Positions 15,493-23,474 of a stretch of DNA of 34,936 bases are shown here, in pieces (the first letter of the stretch is position 1; each line of letters begins with the position of its first letter). This DNA is from CAUSKK01 sp963532425 (GTDB taxonomy: Bacteria > Pseudomonadota > Gammaproteobacteria > Cardiobacteriales > Cardiobacteriaceae): assembly GCA_963532425.1 (NCBI GenBank), contig CAUSKK010000021.1, positions 1-34,936 on the forward strand, written 5' to 3'. The notes under the pieces are model-generated. The model was not told the DNA's origin. It saw only the letters and a list, made by a program, of their open reading frames with translations, and ran no database searches. A program made the translations under genes and the position numbers.

Positions 15493-15831
15493 ATGAACCA
15501 AAAGACCCACTTCGGCTATGAAACCATTAATATTGCCCAAAATAATAAGCGGGTGGCTGTGGTTTTCAAATCTTTGGCCGGTAATTACGACCTAATAAAT
15601 GGACTAATAGGTAACCCACCCTATAACCTCTGGAAGAATTGGTACGTGTGGCAGACCAACGCCCAGGCTCGGCAGCTGGCTCTGCCGCGTCAGTACTTTG
15701 ATGCTAGCCTCAATAGCTTTGCCTGTGATGATGGTCAGCAAATTAAGAAGGCTGGAACAGACTATTCAGTTCGGCTACAGGAGCGACTCGACGCGGTGGC
15801 CCGGGAGTTGGACGATGTGGCAGGCGTTTAA
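15493..15831 (+). pseudogene. ubiE'-'ubiJ chimeric relic (open frame intact)
   Basis: A 112-codon open frame. Residues 1 to about 58 copy the start of UbiE (MNQKTHFGYETIN..., LWKNWYVWQTNAQ) with many substitutions. The rest copies the UbiJ C-terminus (DDGQQIKKAGTDY, then ERLDAVARELDDVAGV). The middle of both genes is deleted. A GAGGGAAG site precedes the ATG and there is no stop inside, so it could be translated. However, the SAM-binding core of UbiE and the SCP2 fold of UbiJ are both missing. A TAAAAT box upstream (15459-15464) parallels the one before ubiE, so the duplicated segment probably started at the ubiE promoter. Confidence 0.85.
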
Positions 15832-17392
15832 ACGATCGCTGGCCATTTTCCGGGTGCTGGTGCTCTACCGACTCTACGAGGAACTGCCCCGGCGCGGCCC
15901 GCTGCGCCTGCTGCCGCTGCTGGTGCGCCTGCATCCGGCCTACTACGATGAGCGCTTCGTTCATGAGCCCCTGGCCGTACGCCTGCGCCTCAGCCTGGAA
16001 GCGCTGGGGGCGGTGTTCGTCAAGCTCGGCCAGACCCTGTCCACCCGGCCGGATTTGATTAGCCCGGAGCTGATGGTGGAGCTGTCCAAGCTGCAGGACC
16101 GGGTGCCGCCCTTCCCCGGCGCCGAGGCCCAGCGGCTGATTGAAACGGCCCTGGGCCGGCCCATCGACCAGCTCTTTCTGGAATTCGACCGGGACGCCCT
16201 GGCCAGCGCCTCGGTGGCCCAGGTGCATTCGGCCCGGCTTTTCGACGGCCGCGCCGTGGTGGTCAAGGTGCTGCGGCCGGGGGTGGAACGGGTCATCGCC
16301 AAGGACGTGGCCCTGATGCGGGCCCTGGCCGGTCTCGTCAATCTGCACCCCGAGGGCCAGCGCCTGCGCCCGCTGGAGGTGGTGAAGGAATTTGAAAATA
16401 CCCTGGCCAACGAGCTGGATTTGATGAGCGAGGCCGCCAATGCCAGCCAGCTGCGCGCCAATTTCGCCGGCTCACCGCTGCTCTATGTGCCGGAAATCTT
16501 CTGGGACTACTGCCGCAAAAACATGCTGGTCATGGAAAAAATCACCGCCATCAACATCGCCGACGCGGAGGCTCTGGCCGCCGCCGGCACCAATATGGAA
16601 GCCCTGGGCCGCCGCGGCGTGGAAATCTTCTTCACCCAGGTGTTCCGCGACAGCTTCTTCCACGCCGATATGCACCCGGGCAATATCTTCGTCGATATTT
16701 CCAACCCCCAGGAGCCGCGCTACTGCGCCATCGACTTCGGCATCATGGGCTCGCTGACCCCCGAGGACCAGCACTATCTGGCGGAAAATTTCCTCGCCTT
16801 TTTTAACCGGGACTACCGCCGCGTCGCCGAACTGCACATTGAATCGGGCTGGGTGCCGGCGGACACGCGGGTTACGGACTTCGAGAGCGCCATTCGCAAG
16901 GTCTCCGAACCCATCTTCGGCCGGCCCATCAAGGACATTTCCTTCGGTGCCTTCCTGCTCAGCCTGTTCCAGACGGCCCGGCGCTTCAATATGCACATCC
17001 AGCCGCAGCTGGTGCTGCTGCAGAAAACCTTCTTCAACGTCGAGGGCCTCGGCCGCCGGCTCTATCCGGATTTGGACCTGTGGACCACGGCCAAGCCGGT
17101 GCTGGAGGACTGGATGAAAACCCAGATTGGCCCCCGGGCCTTTCTCAAGCGCCTGCGCTACAACGCCCACGACTACGCCAAAATCCTGCCCCAGCTGCCG
17201 ATTCTGCTCGCCCGCCGGCTGCAGGAAACGCCGCCGCCGCCCCCGCCGCGCCACCATTTCTACGGCGGCCTCGGCTGTGTGCTCACGGCCCTGGCCCTGT
17301 GGCTGCTGGCCCCGGCGCCGAGCTGGGCCCAGGAATTGGCCCTGCTGCTGCTCGGCCTCTACGGTCTGCACCTGCTGCGCCGGGCGGATTAA
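15815..17392 (+). CDS. ubiB: Ubiquinone biosynthesis kinase-like protein UbiB
   Basis: 525 residues of the atypical ABC1/UbiB kinase family, required for ubiquinone synthesis at the inner membrane. Hallmarks: the KxGQ motif at 70-73 (FVKLGQTLSTRPDLI), the alanine-rich loop ASASVAQVH, the nucleotide-site VVVKVLRPG (K151), HADMHPGN (283-290) and DFG at 307-309. The C-terminus ends in two membrane helices (LGCVLTALALWLLAP, ELALLLLGLYGLHLL). The ATG at 15815 lies inside the end of the chimeric ubiJ copy, exactly as ubiB starts inside native ubiJ. This gene has lost contact with the native ubiE-ubiJ and now depends on the relic's upstream region or on readthrough for expression. Confidence 0.96.
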   Translation: MWQAFKRSLAIFRVLVLYRLYEELPRRGPLRLLPLLVRLHPAYYDERFVHEPLAVRLRLSLEALGAVFVKLGQTLSTRPDLISPELMVELSKLQDRVPPFPGAEAQRLIETALGRPIDQLFLEFDRDALASASVAQVHSARLFDGRAVVVKVLRPGVERVIAKDVALMRALAGLVNLHPEGQRLRPLEVVKEFENTLANELDLMSEAANASQLRANFAGSPLLYVPEIFWDYCRKNMLVMEKITAINIADAEALAAAGTNMEALGRRGVEIFFTQVFRDSFFHADMHPGNIFVDISNPQEPRYCAIDFGIMGSLTPEDQHYLAENFLAFFNRDYRRVAELHIESGWVPADTRVTDFESAIRKVSEPIFGRPIKDISFGAFLLSLFQTARRFNMHIQPQLVLLQKTFFNVEGLGRRLYPDLDLWTTAKPVLEDWMKTQIGPRAFLKRLRYNAHDYAKILPQLPILLARRLQETPPPPPPRHHFYGGLGCVLTALALWLLAPAPSWAQELALLLLGLYGLHLLRRAD

Positions 17393-17418
17393 TTCTTTGA
17401 TAATCCAGGAGAAACATC

Positions 17419-18555
17419 ATGTTCAAAGTGAATTGGGAACGTAAAAACAGCGATTCGGAGAAATGGCACAAATACGCCGGCCGCGACGTGCTGCCGATGT
17501 GGATTGCCGACTGTGAATTCGAGGCGCCGGACGGTGTCAAGGCCGCTCTGCAGGAGCGCCTGAATCAGGGCGTCTTCGGCTATCCCTATCTGACCGATGA
17601 ATTTAAGGACGCCGTGGTGCAGCACTGCCGCCGGCTCTACGGCTGGGCGGTACGGCCGGAATGGGTCAGCTGGCTGAACGGCGTGGTGCCGGGCCTGAAC
17701 CTGACCCGGGCGCTGGTGCGAGCCCGGGGCAAGAGCGAAGCGCTTACCGTGGAGCCGGTCTATCCGCACCTGCGCAAGCACACGCCCATCATCGACTTCA
17801 AAAACGTGGCCTCGGGCGTCCTTTTGGAGAAGGGTCGCTGGCTGCCGGATTTCGCCGCCCTGGAAGCCAACGTCAATGCAAATACCGGCCTGCTGCTGCT
17901 CTGTTCGCCGCACAATCCCATCGGCACCGTCTATTCCCGCGAGGAGCTGGAGCGCTTCCACGCCATCGCCCGGCGCCATGATTTGCTGGTCTGTGCCGAT
18001 GAAATCCACTGCGACCTGATTCTGAACGGCCAACGCCATATTCCCTTTGCCAGCCTCGACGAGGACGCGGCCCAGCGCACCATCACGCTGATGGCAGCCT
18101 CGAAGACTTTCAACATCGCCGGCCTCTGCACCGCCTGGGCCATCATTCCCAATCCGGAGCTGCGGCGGGAATTCGCCCGGCTGCGGGCCGGCATTTCCGG
18201 CGATGCCAATCTGTTTGGCCAGCAGGCCACCATTGCGGCCCTGACCAGCGGCGAGGACTGGCGCCAGCAGCAGCTGGCCTATCTGCGGGACAACGAACGG
18301 CTGCTGCGGGAGCGGCTGAACGCCACCGGCAAGCTGGCCGTTACGGAGGTGGGCGCCACCTATCTGGCCTGGATTGACTGCCGGGCCCTGCCGGTGGCCA
18401 ATGCCCAGCAGTTCTTCGAGCAACACGGCGTCGGCCTCAGCGACGGCGCCGACTTCGGCACGCCGGGCTTTGTCCGCCTGAATTTCGGCTGTGGCCGGGA
18501 GCTGCTGGAGGAAGCGCTGCAACGGATGGAAAAGGCCCTGGCCACCCTGGCCTGA
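17419..18555 (+). CDS. patB: PatB/MalY-family PLP-dependent C-S lyase (cystathionine beta-lyase type)
   Basis: 378 residues, fold type I aminotransferase-like. By family it cleaves the beta C-S bond of cystathionine or cysteine conjugates to pyruvate, ammonia and a thiol. Visible: the N-terminal VNWERKNSDSEKWHKY and DVLPMWIADCEFEAP typical of MalY/PatB, SPHNPIG (163-169), ADEIHCDL (193-200) and the PLP lysine in AASKTFNIAGL (K229). AGGAGA precedes the ATG. It starts 26 bp after ubiB with no terminator between, so it is probably co-transcribed. The exact substrate cannot be fixed from sequence. Confidence 0.92.
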   Translation: MFKVNWERKNSDSEKWHKYAGRDVLPMWIADCEFEAPDGVKAALQERLNQGVFGYPYLTDEFKDAVVQHCRRLYGWAVRPEWVSWLNGVVPGLNLTRALVRARGKSEALTVEPVYPHLRKHTPIIDFKNVASGVLLEKGRWLPDFAALEANVNANTGLLLLCSPHNPIGTVYSREELERFHAIARRHDLLVCADEIHCDLILNGQRHIPFASLDEDAAQRTITLMAASKTFNIAGLCTAWAIIPNPELRREFARLRAGISGDANLFGQQATIAALTSGEDWRQQQLAYLRDNERLLRERLNATGKLAVTEVGATYLAWIDCRALPVANAQQFFEQHGVGLSDGADFGTPGFVRLNFGCGRELLEEALQRMEKALATLA

Positions 18556-18604
18556 TTCCGGCCGCCCCGGAGCGGGTCTAAGTCCGAGCCGCGCCGTCAC
18601 CCCG

Positions 18605-18628
18605 TCCCGCCCCCGGGCGGGATTTTTT
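18605..18628 (+). terminator. Rho-independent terminator after patB
   Basis: TCCCGCCC pairs with GGGCGGGA (18605-18612 and 18615-18622), then six T. It is 50 bp beyond the patB stop. Confidence 0.92.
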
Positions 18629-18653
18629 GCGCCCGCCGCTGGGAGTGCCGAAG

Positions 18654-19206
18654 AGCGCTTCCCCGTTTCCAGAGCCGAAGCGCTTCGGAGCCACGTGTGG
18701 CGTAGAAGCGCAGCAAGCCAACGGCGCGCAACCGCTTCGGCCTGAATCACCACCGGGAAGCGCTTCGTTCTAGAAAGGTTTACGCCCCGGCCCGGTTTAG
18801 CGAAGCGCTTCGTAGGGATAGGAATAGGCCTCTCGCTTTGAAGCGCCTTTTCCGAGGGAAGCGCTTTCCCGGAAGCCGATTTGATTGTCCCGGTGGAAGC
18901 GCTTCATTTTTAGAAGGACAGCCACCCGAAGCACTCCCCCCTTTTGCACACTGGAAAAGAAAGCCGGGTCAGACTGGCTAAAAATCGGCGAGCCGAAGCG
19001 CTTCGCCAGAAATAACCTCCTCGACTTAAATCACTACTCCCGAGGGAAGCGCTTCGGGAATAACCTTGGCGGCCGCCCGAAGCGCTTCGCTCTGGCGGCC
19101 CTTGGGAAGGAAGCGCTTCCCCATTGGGTCGGCCGGGGGATTCCGAACGCAACCCCCAGGGAGCATTCTTTTTCCAACGAAGCGCTTCGGTAGAGGGAAG
19201 CGCTTC
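18654..19206. repeat. GAAGCGCTTC palindrome array 3
   Basis: About ten exact copies (for example 18677-18686 and 19197-19206) and several one-mismatch copies lie in 0.55 kb between the patB terminator and the glycosyltransferase gene. Spacing is irregular. No gene was recognised in it; open frames reading into the next gene from 19066 are translations of repeats. Confidence 0.93.
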
Positions 19207-19293
19207 CCGGGCAAGGCGGACGCCGGCCCATTGGCCCCGGTTCTGCAAGCCCGGCCCAGGTTCCCAAATTCACTCAAATTCAAAGGAATTGCC

Positions 19294-21084
19294 ATGTCCT
19301 CACCGCTGGCGCTGCTGACGCGCCCCCGCTTTTTCTATCTGTGCAGCGCCCTGCTGCTGCTCCTGCTCTACGGCCGCAGCCTCGGCTTCGGCTATGTCTA
19401 CGACGACCACAGCCTGCTCACCTACAATCCCGGCCTGCTCAATCCCCGGCTGAGCTGGGAGCTGCTGGCCCGGCCGGTGCTGGCCGACACCAGCTATTTT
19501 CGGCCGCTGGTCTTTTTCAGCTGGTGGCTGGAGGGCCAGCTGCTCGGCCGTTTCAGCCCGGCCCTGAGCCATCTGGTCAATCTGCTGTTTTTCTACGGCA
19601 CCCTGCTGATTTTCCACCGGCTGCTGCGCCGGCTGGATTTGCCGGCCCCGGTGGCCGCCGGGGCGAGCCTGCTCTATCTGCTGCATCCGGCCAACGTCGA
19701 GGCGGTGGCCTGGACCTCCGGCCGCTTCGATTTATTTCTGACCGGCTTCGTGCTGCTGGCCCTGGACGCCGCCGTCGCCGGCCGCCGCTGGCTGGCCCTG
19801 CTGGCCGCCGCCGCCGCCCTGCTGAGCAAGGAAACGGCCATCGTCCTCATCGGCCTGCTGGGGCTGCTGGATATGGCCCGCCACGCCGACGGCCGCCCCT
19901 GGGCCGTCCAACTGCGGGCCAGCTGGACGCGCCAGCGCAGCCTTTATATCGGCCTGATTCTGCTGGATTTGGCCTATCTCCTCCTGCGCAGCCGGGCCGG
20001 GGGCCTCTACCATCGCACGCTGGACTGGGCCTATCTCCAGCAATACTGGCTGCAGTGGGCGGCGCCGCCGCTGGCCCTGGGGGAATACCTGCGCCAGCTG
20101 CTCTGGCCCTGGGGGGCGCCGCTGCTGACGCCCATCGCCCCCATCGCCGCCCAGCCCGGGGCGCGGCCGCTGGCCCTGCTGCTGACCCTGGCCCTGCTCG
20201 GCGGGCTGGTCTGGGGCTTGAAACGGCGCCAGCGCTGGCCGCTGCTGGCCCTGCTGCCGGCGTTGAGTCTGGTGCTGGTGCTGCATCTGCTGCCCCTGAA
20301 CATCAACGACAACCTCAGCCAGCAGCGTTTCCTCACCCTGACCCTGCCGCTGCTGACCCTGGGCCTGGCCCTGGGCTGGGCGGCGCGACCCCGGCCGGCC
20401 GGGCTCGGCAGGGCGCTGCTGGGGCTGGGGCTAGCCTATGGTTTGGGGACGGCGGCGACGGTGGGCGTCTGGCGCGACGAGCTCAGCTTCTGGACGGCCA
20501 TGAACCGCGACTACGGCCATTATTTCCACGGCCGGCCGGCCAAGGGCTATTTCAATGTGCTGCTGCAACAGCCGAACCAGCGCGCCCGGCTGGAGGAACT
20601 GCTCCAACGGGAACAGAGTCTCAGCGCCGCCGCCGGCGTGCCGCCGGAGCGGGATATGTTCGTGGGCTATGCCGACTATCTGATTCAGCGCGAACGCGAC
20701 CCGGCCGGCCTGCGCCTGCTGGAGGAGCAGCTGCCCTACTACCACGGCACGCCCCTGTGGCACAGCTACGGCAAATACATCAACGGCCTGCTGGCCCTGG
20801 AGAACGACTATCGCACCGCCGGCCGCTATCTGGCCCGGTTGGAAAACGAGGCGGCCCCGCTGTTCCAGAGCGATGCGGCCCTGACGGCGGCCCGGCTCAG
20901 CGTCAATCTGCTGCGTAACCAGCCCGAGAGCCTGCGCGCCGACTGGGAGCGCTTCCCCTCCCGGCAGCCGGCCCTGCGGGCCCTGTTGAACGAGCGCGCC
21001 CGGGCCAGCTGTGCGGTGGAACCGCGCCCCATTCCGGCCTGTGCCGCTGATTTTGATTTTGCCGTCTATGTCCAAAGCCTATGA
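19294..21084 (+). CDS. GT-C-like polytopic membrane glycosyltransferase (TMTC/O-mannosyltransferase-like)
   Basis: 596 residues; the start at ATG 19294 follows AAAGGAA, while the longer frame only translates repeats. About ten hydrophobic segments fill residues 10-420. The first periplasmic loop has YDDHSLLTYNPGL, with the Asp-Asp pair typical of GT-C/PMT-type enzymes. It is followed by YFRPLVFFSWWLEG, LLHPANVEAVAWTSGRFDL and LLSKETAIVL, all characteristic of TMTC-like O-glycosyltransferases. The C-terminal 170 residues are soluble and helical, but clear TPR units are not obvious. Likely role: transfer of a sugar from a lipid-linked donor to protein or envelope acceptor. Its 3' end and the junction with tatD have been repeated in tandem. 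Confidence 0.8.
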   Translation: MSSPLALLTRPRFFYLCSALLLLLLYGRSLGFGYVYDDHSLLTYNPGLLNPRLSWELLARPVLADTSYFRPLVFFSWWLEGQLLGRFSPALSHLVNLLFFYGTLLIFHRLLRRLDLPAPVAAGASLLYLLHPANVEAVAWTSGRFDLFLTGFVLLALDAAVAGRRWLALLAAAAALLSKETAIVLIGLLGLLDMARHADGRPWAVQLRASWTRQRSLYIGLILLDLAYLLLRSRAGGLYHRTLDWAYLQQYWLQWAAPPLALGEYLRQLLWPWGAPLLTPIAPIAAQPGARPLALLLTLALLGGLVWGLKRRQRWPLLALLPALSLVLVLHLLPLNINDNLSQQRFLTLTLPLLTLGLALGWAARPRPAGLGRALLGLGLAYGLGTAATVGVWRDELSFWTAMNRDYGHYFHGRPAKGYFNVLLQQPNQRARLEELLQREQSLSAAAGVPPERDMFVGYADYLIQRERDPAGLRLLEEQLPYYHGTPLWHSYGKYINGLLALENDYRTAGRYLARLENEAAPLFQSDAALTAARLSVNLLRNQPESLRADWERFPSRQPALRALLNERARASCAVEPRPIPACAADFDFAVYVQSL

Positions 21085-21257
21085 ACTTCTGCCCTGACTG
21101 GCTTGGCCGGGGCGGGCTTCCGGCCTGTGCCGCTGATTTTGATTTTGCCGTCTATGTCCAAAGCCTATGAACTTCTGCCCTGACTGGCTTGGCCGGGGCG
21201 GGCTTCCGGCCTGCGCCGCTGATTTTGATTTTGCTGTTTATGTAGAAAGTCTATGAA
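21032..21257 (+). repeat. 86-bp tandem repeat spanning the glycosyltransferase 3' end and tatD start
   Basis: Units begin at 21032, 21118 and 21204. The first holds the true end of the glycosyltransferase and its TGA. The second is almost identical. The third is partial and more diverged, and ends with CTATGAA, where ATG is the tatD start at 21253. In all three the stop and a downstream ATG overlap as ATGA, so the original coupled junction has been multiplied. Confidence 0.95.
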
Positions 21258-22056
21258 CCGTCCTAACCCCCTGCCCTTTAGCGACAGCCATTGCCATCTG
21301 GACTATTTCACCCCGGCCACCCTGGCCACCGACGGCCGCCGGCTCATCGACCCCGGGGACACGCCGGCCACGGTGCTGGCCCGGGCCCGGCGCGCGGGCG
21401 TGGGCCGGGTGCTGGCCCTGAGCGTCGGCGCCGCCAATTTTGACGCCGTCCGCGCCTGTGCCGCCCTGCCGGGAGTCCTGCCGGCCTACGGCCTCCACCC
21501 GCTCTACCAGTCCCAGCACCGGCCCGAGGATTTGGCCGCCCTCGACGCCCTGCTGCCCGGGGCGGTGGCCCTGGGGGAATGTGGCCTCGACGGCGGCGCC
21601 CCGGACGGGGCCGGCCAGCAGGAATTTTTCCGGGCGCAAATCGACCTGGCCCGGCGCCACCAGTTGCCGCTGCTGCTCCACGCCCGGGGGGCGCTGGAAA
21701 CGGTGCTGCAGCTGCTGGAACGGGCCGGGCCGGTGCGTTTTGTGGTGCACAGTTTCACCGGCTCCGATGTGCAGCTGGCCCGGCTGCTGCGGCTGGGCGG
21801 CTATGTGGGCGTTGGCGGCACCTGCAGCTATGAGCGCGCCCGGCGCCTGCGCCGCCAGCTGGCCACGCTGCCCGCCGACCGCTATCTGCTCGAAACCGAC
21901 GCCCCCGACCAGCCCCTGAGCGACGGCCGGGGCGCCGTGAACTATCCGGAAACCATTCCCCGGGTGGCGGCGGTGCTGGCCGAGCTGCGGGGGGTGCCCC
22001 TGGCCCAGGTCAGCGCCGAGAGCGAGGCCAATTTCAGCCGTTTTTTCGGACGCTAG
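21253..22056 (+). CDS. TatD-family metal-dependent hydrolase/DNase
   Basis: 267 residues with the TatD/YjjV TIM-barrel signature. Metal ligands are visible in DSHCHLDY (H13, H15), VALGECGLD (E109), LLLHARGA (H143), VVHSFTGS (H166) and LLETDAPDQ (D216). Family members are 3'-5' exonucleases or deoxyribonucleases in DNA repair and RNA/DNA quality control. The alpha-beta spacing fits YjjV/TatD paralogues better than a named housekeeping copy, so no symbol is given. The ATG is the last base set of the 86-bp repeat; before the duplication it would have overlapped the upstream stop codon. Confidence 0.93.
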   Translation: MNRPNPLPFSDSHCHLDYFTPATLATDGRRLIDPGDTPATVLARARRAGVGRVLALSVGAANFDAVRACAALPGVLPAYGLHPLYQSQHRPEDLAALDALLPGAVALGECGLDGGAPDGAGQQEFFRAQIDLARRHQLPLLLHARGALETVLQLLERAGPVRFVVHSFTGSDVQLARLLRLGGYVGVGGTCSYERARRLRRQLATLPADRYLLETDAPDQPLSDGRGAVNYPETIPRVAAVLAELRGVPLAQVSAESEANFSRFFGR

Positions 22057-22093
22057 GGCCCGGCGCCGAAAAAGAGGAAGAATCGGCCCGAGC

Positions 22094-22103
22094 GAAGCGC
22101 TTC
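22094..22103. repeat. Single GAAGCGCTTC repeat after tatD
   Basis: One exact palindrome in the 73-bp convergent gap between tatD and the first member of the membrane-protein array. Confidence 0.85.
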
Positions 22104-22129
22104 GTTTTGGGGGGCTTTCCCTGCGGAGC

Positions 22130-23194
22130 CTAGGCCGTGGGCCAGCGGTAGAGAACGGGCCGGCCGCTGGCCGTGCTCAGCGCCGCCACCAGACGTTTGG
22201 CCAGCGCTTCGTTGCTGAGGCGCCAGTGGTTCAATTCCACCAGCAACTCATCTTCACCGCCGGCCGGGCCGGCCAGCCACAGCCGAGCCCCGTCGCGGTC
22301 GTATTTCTCCCAGTAGAGGCCGATAAAATCGGCCGCCGGCCAGTCGGCTTCCCGGCGCAGGCCGCCCAGAACGGTGCCCCGGTCCCGAAAGAAGCGAGCA
22401 CTACGGTCGTCGTAACCAAAGCGCCATTGGCGCCAGATACGGCGGCGGAAACCGTCCAGCGCCGCCATCGTAATCACCAGCGCCAGAAAGACCATAACGG
22501 CCGTGGCGAATTGGAATTCGCCGAACTTGAGGAGCGCCCAGGGCTGGCCGCCCACCAGGGTTCCGAAGACCCCAAGTCCCCACAGGGAAAAGAGCAGGTA
22601 GCCCAGGGCCGCCAGCGCCAGCGGCAGCATCAGCAGCCACAGCAGAAAACCCAGCGACGATTGATAGCCCTGGGCCACCGCCGCCGGGTGGGGTGAGACG
22701 GCTCCCGGCACTGCCGGGGCCGGCCGCGCCGCCGCCGGCGCTGAGATTTTCCTAGTCCCCCATTGCCAGCGGCGCCAGTGTTCCATTAGTCGCAGCAGTG
22801 GCAGCACCAGCAGCAGCAGGACGATGACCACGTCCATGAAACGTTCGGCGGTGAGGGGGGCGCGCAGCAGCTGCTGGGCCAGCAGCAGGACCAGCAGCAA
22901 CAGCAGCAGGTATTTGGTGCCGGAAAGCAGCAGCCGCAGGGTGGCGACGGTTGGCCCGCTTCGTTGGCCCAGCAGGGGCGACAGCAGCCCGTCCACCAGC
23001 AGGGCCCCGGCGATGAGTTGGCCCAGGGCGGTGCGCAGGTTCGGCGTGTAGTCGGGGGACGTGGTGATGGAAAGAAAAAGAATCACGGCGCCGAGTAGCT
23101 TCAGCAGGCTCAGGCCGATGAGCCGGTCCCGGCGCGGCGGCGGCAAGGGGGGTGGTGTGGTTGAGAGCCGGGCGGGCTCGGCCGGTCGATGCAT
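22130..23194 (-). CDS. AGGEDVLL-family membrane protein, unit 1
   Basis: 354 residues, unknown function. The start MHRPAEPARLS at 23194 follows GGAGGAA. It shows the N-terminal RPAxPxRLS motif of the local family, four to six hydrophobic segments (for example LLLLLLVLLLAQQLL and VVIVLLLLVLPLL), then the conserved C-terminal domain: FGYDDRSARFFRDR, WPAADFIGLYWEKYDRDG, LWLAGPAGGEDELLVELN and ALSTASGRPVLYRWPTA. It is the last gene of a leftward run of paralogues and the most diverged in the middle (LPPRxxxRHS not clear). I recognise no named family. The C-terminal beta-rich part ending in an amphipathic helix could be a PH-like domain (inference). Confidence 0.85.
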   Translation of the reverse strand: MHRPAEPARLSTTPPPLPPPRRDRLIGLSLLKLLGAVILFLSITTSPDYTPNLRTALGQLIAGALLVDGLLSPLLGQRSGPTVATLRLLLSGTKYLLLLLLVLLLAQQLLRAPLTAERFMDVVIVLLLLVLPLLRLMEHWRRWQWGTRKISAPAAARPAPAVPGAVSPHPAAVAQGYQSSLGFLLWLLMLPLALAALGYLLFSLWGLGVFGTLVGGQPWALLKFGEFQFATAVMVFLALVITMAALDGFRRRIWRQWRFGYDDRSARFFRDRGTVLGGLRREADWPAADFIGLYWEKYDRDGARLWLAGPAGGEDELLVELNHWRLSNEALAKRLVAALSTASGRPVLYRWPTA

Positions 23195-23320
23195 GGGATT
23201 CCTCCGTAAACCTAAAAAAGGCCGCATTGTAGAAGCACTGCACCCGGGGCAGAAAGAGGGAAGCGCTTGCTGCGCCTACGGCTTGCTGCACCGGCGGTGC
23301 GCCCGGGAATCGTCCCGAAC

Positions 23321-23330
23321 GAAGCGCTTC
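23321..23330. repeat. Single GAAGCGCTTC repeat upstream of unit 1
   Basis: One exact copy in the 234-bp gap between units 2 and 1; a near copy (GGAAGCGCTTG) lies around 23260. Confidence 0.8.
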
Positions 23331-23402
23331 GGTTTTAGCGGCCGGCCAACGGAACGGAGTTCGAAAGCTCAGCCGACGCGGCCGGGTCGGCGAAGAGTTC
23401 CG

Positions 23403-23474
23403 CCGGCGGCCGATTCATGGGGCTGGGACTAGTGGAAGAGCTGCAGCGGCCAGCGGCTAATGCAAGCCGGCGGC
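23403..23474 (-). repeat. 64-bp insertion flanked by an 8-bp direct repeat at the end of unit 2
   Basis: CCGGCGGC occurs at 23403-23410 and 23467-23474. Beyond the insertion, the - strand frame resumes as PPAELFADPAAS..., the expected family tail (compare PPAELFAAP ending unit 7). Sixty-four bases shift the frame and give unit 2 an altered last segment. The inserted segment also contains ATGAATCGGCCG, similar to the MHRP start of units 1 and 6. Confidence 0.65.

Noticed and set aside
19066..19293. N-terminal extension of the glycosyltransferase
   Set aside because: The extra 76 codons translate palindromic repeats, while AAAGGAA and a normal membrane-protein start lie at 19294.
19341..20918. 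Second long + strand frame inside the glycosyltransferase
   Set aside because: It is Pro/Ala/Arg-rich without hydrophobic pattern, a shadow of the GC-rich membrane protein in the main frame.
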